NCBI GenBank assembly: GCA_043802865.1
Contig: JAZDKQ010000018.1
Location: forward strand, 1 to 41,575
Reading direction: 5' to 3'
Length of the DNA stretch: 41,575 nt
From: JAPLXD01 sp043802865
GTDB lineage: Bacteria > Patescibacteriota > Minisyncoccia > Moranbacterales > UBA11712
The notes under the pieces are model-generated. The model had not been told where the DNA came from. It saw nothing but the letters and a program-made list of their open reading frames with translations, and did not search any database. How positions within the stretch are numbered: position 1 is the first letter of the stretch; each line of letters begins with the position of its first letter. Shown piece after piece: positions 15,790 through 23,516 of the stretch. The position numbers and the translations under genes were made by a program.

Positions 15790-16536
15790 ATGGATGGAAT
15801 AATTTCAAGAAAATTTCATGATGAAACTAACTTTGATTTTACTATCGGAGAGGAAGTGACAGATTTTCAGTATAATATTTCGTGGGATTGGAAAAAAATT
15901 AATTATAAGGAATATCCCCGCTTTCCAAAGGTTGAATTACCGAGAATTCATATTCCTTATGAGGATATCGAGAATGCGCTAATCGAAAGTTGCCCAAAGA
16001 AAAAATTTGACACAAGAAAAGAACTTTCTCTAAAAGAACTTTCAAACCTATTATTTTTTTCATCCGGATTAAAGCCGACTAAAAAAACTGAGCAGGAGTC
16101 TGCCTCTCGATTTTATCCATCTTTCGATGCTCGTTATCCGCTTGAAGTATACATTGGAATCCAACGAGTTCAAGGAATTAGTCCAGGCATTTATCATTAT
16201 AATGTTAAGGGACATTTCCTTGAGACGTTGACAAATAATTCTGATTATTTAGATGATCTCAAAGAGGGAATTTATTATCCAGACTTCAAAGGCGCAGCAG
16301 TTGTACTTATGATTACTGCTGTCTGGAACAGGACTATGGTTAAATACAAAGATCGCGGTTATCGGATAATTTTAATGGAAACAGGCTATTTAGCACAAAA
16401 TCTTGCGCTTGTCTGCTCCGCCCTTGGCGTAGGCTGTCACAATACTACCGATTTTCACAATCAGAGAATACATGAAGTTTTAGACATCGAAAACGAAGAT
16501 GAGGACTCGATTAGTATGGTATTAATTGGAAAATAA
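15790..16536 (+). CDS. SagB-type nitroreductase-fold dehydrogenase (azoline oxidase candidate)
   Basis: The 248-residue protein has SagB-family marks: LSLKELSNLLFFSSG, the FMN-binding ASRFYPSFDARYPLEVYI (105-122), GISPGIYHYNVKGHFLETL, and KYKDRGYRIILMETGYLAQN then LGVGC (185-215). SagB-type enzymes use FMN to oxidise thiazolines/oxazolines to thiazoles/oxazoles. The K-x-K-x-R-G-Y-R region corresponds to the conserved substrate-proximal segment. It ends the plus-strand operon, 8 nt from the convergent radical SAM gene. Some SagB-like proteins act outside peptide modification, but the YcaO neighbour makes this role likely. Confidence 0.85.
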   Translation: MDGIISRKFHDETNFDFTIGEEVTDFQYNISWDWKKINYKEYPRFPKVELPRIHIPYEDIENALIESCPKKKFDTRKELSLKELSNLLFFSSGLKPTKKTEQESASRFYPSFDARYPLEVYIGIQRVQGISPGIYHYNVKGHFLETLTNNSDYLDDLKEGIYYPDFKGAAVVLMITAVWNRTMVKYKDRGYRIILMETGYLAQNLALVCSALGVGCHNTTDFHNQRIHEVLDIENEDEDSISMVLIGK

Positions 16537-16544
16537 TCCCGCTG

Positions 16545-18008
16545 CTAATCAATCTTACTAAATAAACACCGACTTGCATTTGTTAGGGGGTCAGAAGTGT
16601 TGAAAGATCCGGAAATAATCTTAGCTGCTATTCTATTGCCCCCTCTGCATTTGAACTTAAAATGGCAATTGTCGCAATGACCTGGTAAAAAATCCAAATT
16701 TCTCATTTTTTTCATAAAGGGATGCTGCCAACAAGCGATTGGGTCTAGAGGATCGCCTATGTTTTCGTCGATGAAATAATGGGGTTTAGCAAAACCGCGC
16801 GGATCAATAGCAAATCTATTGTATCCTGCGTCAATAGAAGCGATGTCGTTCATGTTATTTAATAAATAATGGTCATTGACAGAGCAGAAAGGTAAAGCAT
16901 TGGCAAGGCCATAGTATCTTTGCCTTTCCTTCCTTATCATGGTTGAGAGTTTTGTAATCAAAATTTCAAGATCGCTCCTTTTCAAAGACTCTGAATCATC
17001 AGCTGATATCGGCCTATATAGTTCCCAAATTTTTATCGGTAAGGAACTAACTATTTTCTCGATATTCTCAAGGTCTTTTATCGCGGCTTTAGTCGCAACA
17101 GTTCCGATACGTATTGACTTCGCTCCAGCCTCATTCAGTATTCTAATCGCTTTGACTTTCTGGCTAAATGCGTTTTTGAATCCGCAGATTCTAGCTTCAG
17201 TATCCTCTCTCCCACTCTCTAGGGGAATTAGAAAGTTATCAACATATTTAACCAAACTTCCAGCCATTTTCCGATCGATCAGAGAAGCATTCGTGTTTAG
17301 TCTCACTTGGGAAAAATCTAAACTCTTGGCGTAATCCAAAATATTCAGAATATCACGCCTGATCAATGGTTCGCCCCCTGTAAATCTGATATTTTTTATA
17401 CCGACTTCGCGAACACGTTTTATGATCTTCTTGACGTAATCTGTCGATAATGTTTTTACGTCACCCCTGCCTTCTTTAGCAAAAGAAAGCCTATTGAAGC
17501 AGAAGCTGCATGAAAAGTTACACTTTGATTCCACTTCAATTGTAACTTCGTCCGGCAAATCAAGACAGGCCTTAAGTTCATTTACGCCAAAGTTCTTCGC
17601 GTATTGTTTTGTAAGACCCCTGCAATAATAATTGTATTTACAATTATCACAGGCACTTGACCGAACGTAATCAGCACCATCATCCTGCCAGAAGATATTA
17701 TTTCGGTTCTTTTGGAAAATACAGACCGGAAAATTCTTGACTATTACTTGCAATTGATCGCCATATTTTACTATAACACGGTCAAGTTTGGGCTGGAGGC
17801 TTTTTAGTTTTATTATTTGATCCTGTTCTCTCGGAATCTCAACGATAATATGCCGAGCTTTCATGTTGATTAGGAAACTTAGCAATGAATCGAGAAACCA
17901 ATAATTTTTCCTCCCAAGGCTTAGTATATAAACATCTTCCATCCTATTAGCCAGAAGCATTCCCTGCCTTTTTTTTATTCCACAGATATTTTGCAACAAT
18001 TCCCTCAT
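16545..18008 (-). CDS. Radical SAM/SPASM domain protein
   Basis: The radical SAM core has CNFSCSFC (C163, C167 and C170 from the chosen start) and RFTGGEPLIRRDIL. The C-terminus carries a SPASM-like Cys set, including CDNCHFKFKCRGG and a final Cys near the end. An almost identical motif, CDNCKYNYYCRG, occurs before the radical SAM core. SPASM enzymes often modify peptides (thioether or C-C links, epimerisation) or mature enzymes. The frame is open upstream to 18089, but the ATG at 18008 avoids a 73-nt overlap with the transferase gene and still retains all domains. It converges with the YcaO operon at 8 nt and follows a glycopolymer gene, so it could serve either system. Substrate unknown. 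Confidence 0.8.
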   Translation of the reverse strand: MRELLQNICGIKKRQGMLLANRMEDVYILSLGRKNYWFLDSLLSFLINMKARHIIVEIPREQDQIIKLKSLQPKLDRVIVKYGDQLQVIVKNFPVCIFQKNRNNIFWQDDGADYVRSSACDNCKYNYYCRGLTKQYAKNFGVNELKACLDLPDEVTIEVESKCNFSCSFCFNRLSFAKEGRGDVKTLSTDYVKKIIKRVREVGIKNIRFTGGEPLIRRDILNILDYAKSLDFSQVRLNTNASLIDRKMAGSLVKYVDNFLIPLESGREDTEARICGFKNAFSQKVKAIRILNEAGAKSIRIGTVATKAAIKDLENIEKIVSSLPIKIWELYRPISADDSESLKRSDLEILITKLSTMIRKERQRYYGLANALPFCSVNDHYLLNNMNDIASIDAGYNRFAIDPRGFAKPHYFIDENIGDPLDPIACWQHPFMKKMRNLDFLPGHCDNCHFKFKCRGGNRIAAKIISGSFNTSDPLTNASRCLFSKID

Positions 18009-18016
18009 ACAAATAA

Positions 18017-20290
18017 TTAAAGACGTCTTGACATCTCTTTCAGTCGTGAGAAAAAAATAATCATTTTCCATGAAAAGCCACCGAACCACCTGAAAGAATA
18101 CGCAATGAAGATAATCGAAGAAATGGTTAACTTTTTATATTCATTTCCATCCAATAGATTCGTAAGCATAAACCTAAACGGGGAAAATATGGAGTATTTG
18201 TAATATTTTCTCAATTCCGGATATCTTTGACATAGATTGCGATGAAGAAAACCGTATCTGAAATTATTTTGATTAAATTTCTTTAAAGTCATTTTCTTCC
18301 AATACGTTGCCGAAATAGGAATAAAGCAAATTTCATGATCGTCCATTATTCTCTTTTTCAATTCAAGTCCGGCTAATTCCAATACTTGATTTCCAAAAAT
18401 TTCTTTATGTTTTTCCAGTATATCTTTCCTATACGAAACGTTAGCAAGCGTTCCAGTGGGATTATTGTCAAATAAATCGATTATTGTTTCATAAAAATGT
18501 AGATAAAAACCAGCTTCTTTCCAAATTCCCAATTTTTTCCCGATTTCCTGCAAGTAAAACTCGTCAAAATAAGTATAGTTTTTTTCCAAGGTTTTCTCGT
18601 ATCCCCCCACGCCCGCAACGTTTGGATGTTTTCGATATGAAAAATATATATCAAACAGCCACCTTAGCGGAACAGAGTGACTGCTCTGAGTAAAGCAGAT
18701 ATACTCTCCTCTTGCCACTTCAAGAGCTTTTTTTATCCCATCCCCAATCCCCAAACCCTTTCTTGGCCGAATAAATTTGAATTCCGGGAATTTTTGGCTA
18801 TTCTCCGAATAAATTTCCTTTATCATTCGAGCAATAGCCTCTTCATCACGAGATGACACCATAATAATCTCGTAATTTTCCTTTGGAAATTCCTGCCAAA
18901 ATATCGACCGGAGACAAAGCTTGATGAACTCTCTGTCAATATCAATGACAATAACACTAAAAATCATTTTTCTCTCTTTAACCAACATGCTCTGATTCAA
19001 AATCATACTTTCGTATCTCCTGATTCTTTTTTGATCCAAAATCCTCTGCGCATGAGATATGCGTTTTAGCTCTGGCATTTCACATACGAATGCCTCAATC
19101 GCATGATACATTATGGGACGATCCTTGAGCTTGCCACGCGAATCTATTTTTCTTATTTCCTCCGCAGCCCTTTCCCCGCATTTGCCGTCATGGAAAGCAA
19201 ATAGTTCCCGGGCAATTTGCCGCCTGGAATTTTTGAAAAATTCTTCGTCGAGAATGGCTTTTTTTATGCCTTGAACAAGTTTATCCGGACTATCAATCGT
19301 TATTACCAGTTTTTTCCTCTTTATTTCCTGCTCAATACTTCCCGAATAAGTCATCGCGCCAATCAATCCCCGGGCAGATAATCTCAGTTTTTTATGATCA
19401 TTATCCAAATAATCATCCGATAAAAAATCAGTAACGACCAGCGGTTTGTCAGCAAGAATTGCGTCGAAGACGGCGCTTGAATTATCACTAATAACGACAT
19501 CTGAAACTTTCAATAAAGGAAGCAGATCGACGTCGTCCATATAAATTATAATATTGTCGTTCTCGATCATTTTTATTTTTTCCGGCTCCTCCCGAATCAC
19601 AAAATAATGCATCTTTACAATGACATTGTATTCTTTGGATATTTTCTTTAATTCCTCGGCCAACCTATCAATGGAGCAAAGATCTCCATGGGTTGGCAGA
19701 TAAAGAACAGTCTTTTTGTCCTTAGACAATTTTTCTTTCAGATCGATTAGGACAGACTCGTCCAGATCGTTATCAAACCAATCATCAAACTTCGGATTGC
19801 CTACCATCTTAGCCTCGGTATACATTGAAAAAAGTTTAGAATCCCTACTTCCATACGCTAAGATCAAATCATGATATCGACGCGATAAACGAACTTGCGT
19901 CAGCTCTTTTCCCGCCCCATATGTCAAATTAACTTTTATCTTTTCCAGATTGCAACTTAGCCCAAGACATCCTCTCTCCCATACAGTTACAAGCGTGGTA
20001 TATTTTGAAAAGAAATTACTCAGATATCCTCTGAAATAATAATCCGAGTAATATAGGATTCTGTATTTTACGCCCTTCTTTTTCAATAAATTAATCAGGT
20101 CATCTAATAAATCATCTGGCTGTTCAATAGGAAAAAAAGCTCCTAAATCAACAATGAATTCGGAATTGTCTAGATGCTTATAGATATTTTTATAAACGTA
20201 ATACTGAAAAGGATAAAAAATAACAAAACCTATCTTTGCTTTTGGATTCGGGTTATCCAAATATCTTTTTTCATTCGCCATATTTTGCAT
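18017..20290 (-). CDS. Two-domain transferase: CDP-alditol phosphotransferase-like plus GT2 glycosyltransferase
   Basis: The N-terminal part (about residues 20-400) resembles CDP-glycerol:poly(glycerophosphate) glycerophosphotransferases of teichoic acid synthesis. It has VLYLPTHGD, VIVKMHYF and the strong SDVVISDNSSAVFDAILADK block. From about residue 443 a GT-A family 2 domain starts (FSVIVIDIDREFIKLCLRSI), followed by CFTQSSHSVPLRWL and a C-terminal region with one or two hydrophobic helices near 720-745 that may associate with the membrane. The fused enzyme probably extends a polyol-phosphate or decorated surface polymer. A cytidylyltransferase in the same strand cluster (21763-22527) could supply its CDP-alditol. 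Exact sugar and acceptor are unknown. Confidence 0.75.
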   Translation of the reverse strand: MQNMANEKRYLDNPNPKAKIGFVIFYPFQYYVYKNIYKHLDNSEFIVDLGAFFPIEQPDDLLDDLINLLKKKGVKYRILYYSDYYFRGYLSNFFSKYTTLVTVWERGCLGLSCNLEKIKVNLTYGAGKELTQVRLSRRYHDLILAYGSRDSKLFSMYTEAKMVGNPKFDDWFDNDLDESVLIDLKEKLSKDKKTVLYLPTHGDLCSIDRLAEELKKISKEYNVIVKMHYFVIREEPEKIKMIENDNIIIYMDDVDLLPLLKVSDVVISDNSSAVFDAILADKPLVVTDFLSDDYLDNDHKKLRLSARGLIGAMTYSGSIEQEIKRKKLVITIDSPDKLVQGIKKAILDEEFFKNSRRQIARELFAFHDGKCGERAAEEIRKIDSRGKLKDRPIMYHAIEAFVCEMPELKRISHAQRILDQKRIRRYESMILNQSMLVKERKMIFSVIVIDIDREFIKLCLRSIFWQEFPKENYEIIMVSSRDEEAIARMIKEIYSENSQKFPEFKFIRPRKGLGIGDGIKKALEVARGEYICFTQSSHSVPLRWLFDIYFSYRKHPNVAGVGGYEKTLEKNYTYFDEFYLQEIGKKLGIWKEAGFYLHFYETIIDLFDNNPTGTLANVSYRKDILEKHKEIFGNQVLELAGLELKKRIMDDHEICFIPISATYWKKMTLKKFNQNNFRYGFLHRNLCQRYPELRKYYKYSIFSPFRFMLTNLLDGNEYKKLTISSIIFIAYSFRWFGGFSWKMIIFFSRLKEMSRRL

Positions 20291-20456
20291 TATTGGATTT
20301 TATCAACTGTGGTTTATGCGCCTACACATTTCATCTCTTTTTTTAGTTCGTTCTCAAGGTTATTTATTATAATAACTATTTTAAATAGATCTATCTGATA
20401 AAAATTCTAATTTTTCATCATTTTATTTAAACCATTTGCATAACCACTTTCTATTC
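20291..20456. other. Intergenic region without visible gene
   Basis: The 166-bp AT-rich spacer between the arylsulfotransferase-like gene and the transferase gene contains only very short frames. It probably holds a promoter for the downstream minus-strand genes, but no box stands out. Confidence 0.4.
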
Positions 20457-21707
20457 TTAAATCCATTGGCTTAAACTTTTATTTAAAATTAGAGAAGAAC
20501 GCGGTAATGGATCAGGCAGTCTCTTTGGCCAAGCAATCTTTTCTTTTCTATAGCGTCTTGCCCTAAAAATTATATTATTCGGCCAAGCTCCAGTTGAATA
20601 AGTATTACATGGATTAATAAAATCCCATATAATCTCTTTTTCCGGCGTAACCTCAAATAAATACCCCCTTAAGCCGTCTACAATCAGTGTATTTCCATTC
20701 TCTAGTCTTTGGGTACTCCCCAATATACTTGATGCAAATTTCGACTTTTCCGAACCCGTTTTACCTCCACTAAACCACCAGACAATCTTATTGTCTATTG
20801 GATTAACTTCAAGAATCCGACTGTATAAAAAAGGCCTTTTTTGAGGCCGAAATAGGCCGTTATCAAAAACGAGGATATTCCCGTTTGGAAGTAGTGTCGC
20901 GTCATGCTGATAGGAAAACATTCCTTTTGGAGAATTCCAAATTATTTTTCCATTACGTTTCTTAACAATAGCCACTGTGTTAAGATGTCGCATACTTATT
21001 AAGAAAGCCTGCTCGCCATCAATAGGATCTTTTTCTAAATATCTAATTGAGTTTGAATGCATCAGTTCAGATCTCGGAGTAAGTTCATTCAATTCACATT
21101 CTTCGGCGTTCAAGTGTTCATGACCGCACCACTTCCACACTATTTCCCGAGATTGATCTATTTCTATAATTGAATCGCTCCACATACTGCCATCGCATTC
21201 GGAATCAGGTATACCACCTTTTACCTTTTTGGCAAAATCCCGAGGCGTTCTCTCATACATCAAAGTTGCTATATTCCCATTTGACATAATCTCAAAATCG
21301 TGGTGAATTAACTCATTGTAGTATTCCCAAATGACGTTTCCATCCCAATCTAATTCCGAAATGCAGCCAGATTTTCCCCCTCCTGGATAATTGTCCAGAT
21401 TATTCGCTATGACATTGGAAACAAGGATATTTCCATTTTTTTTGAGAAAAGCTGAAAATATCTGATGGTCAGTTTCCCATTTATGCACAATTTTTCCAAA
21501 CAAATCCAGCAGATAGACAACTCCCCTCTTGTCAAATTGGTCCGAAGCAATATATGGGGATAAAAGAACAAAGCTTCGATCGACTTTTTTCTCATTAAGT
21601 AAGACGGAATCTCCAGATGAACTTTTCGCAGGACAAGCCTTTTTATAGCGCAATAAGGCAGCTACATAAAAAATTATAAAAATGATTAATATTATTGCCA
21701 GAATCAT
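20457..21707 (-). CDS. Arylsulfotransferase (ASST)-like beta-propeller protein, membrane anchored
   Basis: An N-terminal helix (about residues 2-20) anchors a repeat protein. Blades recur around motifs such as GVVYLLDLFGKIVHKWE, GCISELDWDGNVIWEYY, HHDFEIMSNGNIATL, SIIEIDQSREIVWKW, YQHDATLLPNGNILVFDNG and TQRLENGNTLIVDG. This is the pattern of Arylsulfotran-family propellers (N-G-N-x-L and H-D/H-H elements), although true sulfotransferase activity is unproven for many members. It sits between a cytidylyltransferase and a glycopolymer transferase, suggesting a surface modification or sensing role. Confidence 0.75.
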   Translation of the reverse strand: MILAIILIIFIIFYVAALLRYKKACPAKSSSGDSVLLNEKKVDRSFVLLSPYIASDQFDKRGVVYLLDLFGKIVHKWETDHQIFSAFLKKNGNILVSNVIANNLDNYPGGGKSGCISELDWDGNVIWEYYNELIHHDFEIMSNGNIATLMYERTPRDFAKKVKGGIPDSECDGSMWSDSIIEIDQSREIVWKWCGHEHLNAEECELNELTPRSELMHSNSIRYLEKDPIDGEQAFLISMRHLNTVAIVKKRNGKIIWNSPKGMFSYQHDATLLPNGNILVFDNGLFRPQKRPFLYSRILEVNPIDNKIVWWFSGGKTGSEKSKFASSILGSTQRLENGNTLIVDGLRGYLFEVTPEKEIIWDFINPCNTYSTGAWPNNIIFRARRYRKEKIAWPKRLPDPLPRSSLILNKSLSQWI

Positions 21708-21762
21708 CTGATATTTTTTTCCGAACTTTTAACGGATTATTTCTGCGACAATCTAAGTACAT

Positions 21763-22527
21763 TCAAAAAAAATTATTATCTTTATCTGACTTTTTCAAGA
21801 TCGCTTCGATAGGTATTATATCTTGTTTATGCGTTAACTTCATATTTCTGTAAAATTTATCGATAATCCTTATTTTTTTACCGATATTATAAACTAATTC
21901 TATATTTTCCAAAGAATTTGATTCGCTTTTTTTGTTAACAGGACTTTCGTGCGCACTAAGTATCCAATTAAATCTATAGCCGTGCGGCGTTTGAGTGTTA
22001 TGCACTCTCTTTGTATTGAAAGGATATTTATTGACAATATAATTATCCTCGACCTTCACTATAACATTTAATATTCCTGAACTTAGAACAGCAGCTCCGT
22101 ATTTAGCAGCCTCCCTGATTACAGAATTAATCATTTCGACTGTCAATAGAGGTCTTGCTCCATCATGAAATATAACATAGTCACATTTTATTTTATTTTT
22201 CTTAATAAACTTCAGTGCATTATATGAAGAATCCCTTCTCGTTTTTCCACCAACGATTATATCGATATTTTTTTTATCGTAATTTTTGTGAATAATTTTT
22301 TGGGCATAGGCATACTTTTCTTTGGGAATGACCACTATAATACGCCTTATCAGACCGCACTTAACAAATTTATCAATAGAATGAAAAATAATGGGCTTAC
22401 CATTAATAACCAGAAATTGTTTATAGATTCTTCCCATCCTTTCTCCTCTGCCACCTGCTAATATTACAGCAATGTTATCCACTCTTTTTTTTGTTGTTTT
22501 ATTTTTCATATTAATTCCATATTTCAA
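21763..22527 (-). CDS. CTP:alditol/methylerythritol phosphate cytidylyltransferase (TarI/IspD family)
   Basis: The 254-residue protein begins its nucleotidyltransferase fold with VILAGGRGERMGRIYKQF, then GGKTRRDSSYNAL and the FHDGARPLLT motif, the family signature. IspD makes CDP-methylerythritol; TarI makes CDP-ribitol. LAGG in place of the LAAG common in IspD, and the neighbouring CDP-alditol-type transferase, favour a TarI-like role in supplying CDP-ribitol or a similar donor. No other isoprenoid genes are seen. The start could also be the internal ATG at 22509. Confidence 0.75.
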   Translation of the reverse strand: MKYGINMKNKTTKKRVDNIAVILAGGRGERMGRIYKQFLVINGKPIIFHSIDKFVKCGLIRRIIVVIPKEKYAYAQKIIHKNYDKKNIDIIVGGKTRRDSSYNALKFIKKNKIKCDYVIFHDGARPLLTVEMINSVIREAAKYGAAVLSSGILNVIVKVEDNYIVNKYPFNTKRVHNTQTPHGYRFNWILSAHESPVNKKSESNSLENIELVYNIGKKIRIIDKFYRNMKLTHKQDIIPIEAILKKSDKDNNFF

Positions 22528-22587
22528 CCAAATTTAAAAAAATTATTTATAGCATAAAGGATTGTAGCGAATATCGAGACAAACTAT

Positions 22588-22611
22588 AGCTCTGTCCAGT
22601 AGAGCTTTTTT
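22588..22611 (+). terminator. Terminator-like hairpin on the plus strand
   Basis: AGCTCT and AGAGCT form a 6-bp stem with a 7-nt loop followed by six T on the plus strand. No plus-strand gene is recognised upstream, so either it ends an unannotated small RNA or antisense transcript, or it is a chance structure. Confidence 0.4.
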
Positions 22612-22810
22612 GGTTGAGATGCTAGAAAAAGAGCGGGGGGGTCACCACCTCATGTGGTTCCTTAATCCATAAATGGGGTATAGGCGATTTTTCCCTCGAG
22701 AATTTTATTTTTTTTATTCATTATTATAATAATTTCTTCGCCTTACATAGAAAATACAAACTATCAACCTACTCATTATAAACGAATGAAACAATTTTAT
22801 GCAAGTTAAA
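22612..22810. other. Gene-free stretch
   Basis: The roughly 200-bp stretch contains a G7 run, a small ACCAC/GTGGT inverted pair around 22645-22659 and an AT-rich part. I see no credible frame and no RNA gene. Confidence 0.4.
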
Positions 22811-22840
22811 GGGGGAAATCCTCCTCGCGGATCATCCCCC
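22811..22840 (-). terminator. Probable terminator of the small secreted protein gene
   Basis: On the minus strand a G-rich/C-rich stem (GGGGG with CCCCC, inner ATCC/GGAT) lies 14 nt after the stop codon, followed by CTTTAACTT. The U-tract is imperfect. Confidence 0.5.
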
Positions 22841-22853
22841 CCCTCTTGTCTGA

Positions 22854-23363
22854 TTAAAACGCGCCCCTTCCGACACGCCTCATTTCAATGGAGGCGCTTC
22901 CAACGGCGCCTTGCAGAACCCCGTTTTCCAGGTAAAATTCCGTGGTTCGGACTTGCCCAAAACCATAAGACCCCTCATGGTAAAATATGTTTTTTCCCCC
23001 ACTCTCTTTGAGATCAGAGGCATACTTTGACCAGCGCGCTTCGGCTTTCGTAACAGGGTTGAAGCTTACCCCCCAAAGATACTTAATCTTGGTTGCCGAG
23101 ACCTCGTAAACGATCATCTTGGCCCGCCGGACTTTTTGGGGCAAATCGAAGCGGCTGGGACGGGTAATCCAGTCTCCTTCCCATTCACCGAGCAATTCGG
23201 CGATTTTTTTGGGAACAGCCGGATCCGGCTTGATAACTCGGATTCCACTCAAGTCTGAGGGCAATGCCGGTATCACTAAAACCTCGCCAGCTGCACCAAC
23301 GGAAGAGTGGTTCGCTAAGAAGATAACCACCACCATAATCAGAAACAACCTCAATTTTGTCAT
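22854..23363 (-). CDS. Small secreted protein, unknown function, possibly acquired
   Basis: The 169-residue product starts with a classical signal peptide (basic MTKLR, hydrophobic core, and cleavage near SVGAAG). The mature part contains LLGEWEGDW, a tryptophan-rich start typical of small beta-barrel proteins that bind ligands, and ends with GSASIEMRRV. I do not recognise the family with certainty. Expression signals are unusually canonical for this window: AAAGGAG lies 6 nt before the ATG at 23363, and an extended -10 lies upstream. Base composition is visibly richer in GC than the preceding 10 kb. These traits together suggest horizontal acquisition. Confidence 0.65.
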   Translation of the reverse strand: MTKLRLFLIMVVVIFLANHSSVGAAGEVLVIPALPSDLSGIRVIKPDPAVPKKIAELLGEWEGDWITRPSRFDLPQKVRRAKMIVYEVSATKIKYLWGVSFNPVTKAEARWSKYASDLKESGGKNIFYHEGSYGFGQVRTTEFYLENGVLQGAVGSASIEMRRVGRGAF

Positions 23364-23370
23364 ACCCAAC

Positions 23371-23391
23371 TCCTTTTTGCTGATAATTATA
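23371..23391 (-). promoter_or_regulatory. Extended -10 promoter and Shine-Dalgarno of the secreted protein gene
   Basis: On the minus strand TGGTATAAT (TATAAT at 23391-23386) is an extended -10. AAAGGAG follows just before the start, deciding for the ATG at 23363 over the TTG at 23369. Confidence 0.6.
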
Positions 23392-23452
23392 CCAGCTAGT
23401 TGTTTTCATTCGTGACTTATAATATACATATTTGTTCCATTTTGTCAAATAT

Positions 23453-23483
23453 AAAACAGAGCCTCAAATCGGCCCTGTTTTTT
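23453..23483. terminator. Bidirectional terminator after ftsZ
   Basis: AACAGAGCC pairs with GGCCCTGTT (one G-T wobble) around a 7-nt loop. T runs follow on both strands. On the minus strand it ends the ftsZ transcript 34 nt after the stop codon. Confidence 0.7.
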
Positions 23484-23516
23484 GAAAAAATATTGTTAAA
23501 TTTTTTAAGATCTTCG

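Noticed and set aside
18009..18089. Upstream starts (18089 and 18071) for the radical SAM gene
   Set aside because: They overlap the end of the transferase gene, add 21-27 residues without family features, and the ATG at 18008 fits the 8-nt gap.
21763..22527. Naming the cytidylyltransferase ispD outright
   Set aside because: The LAGG motif and neighbouring CDP-alditol-type transferase make a TarI-like role at least as likely, so no symbol was given.
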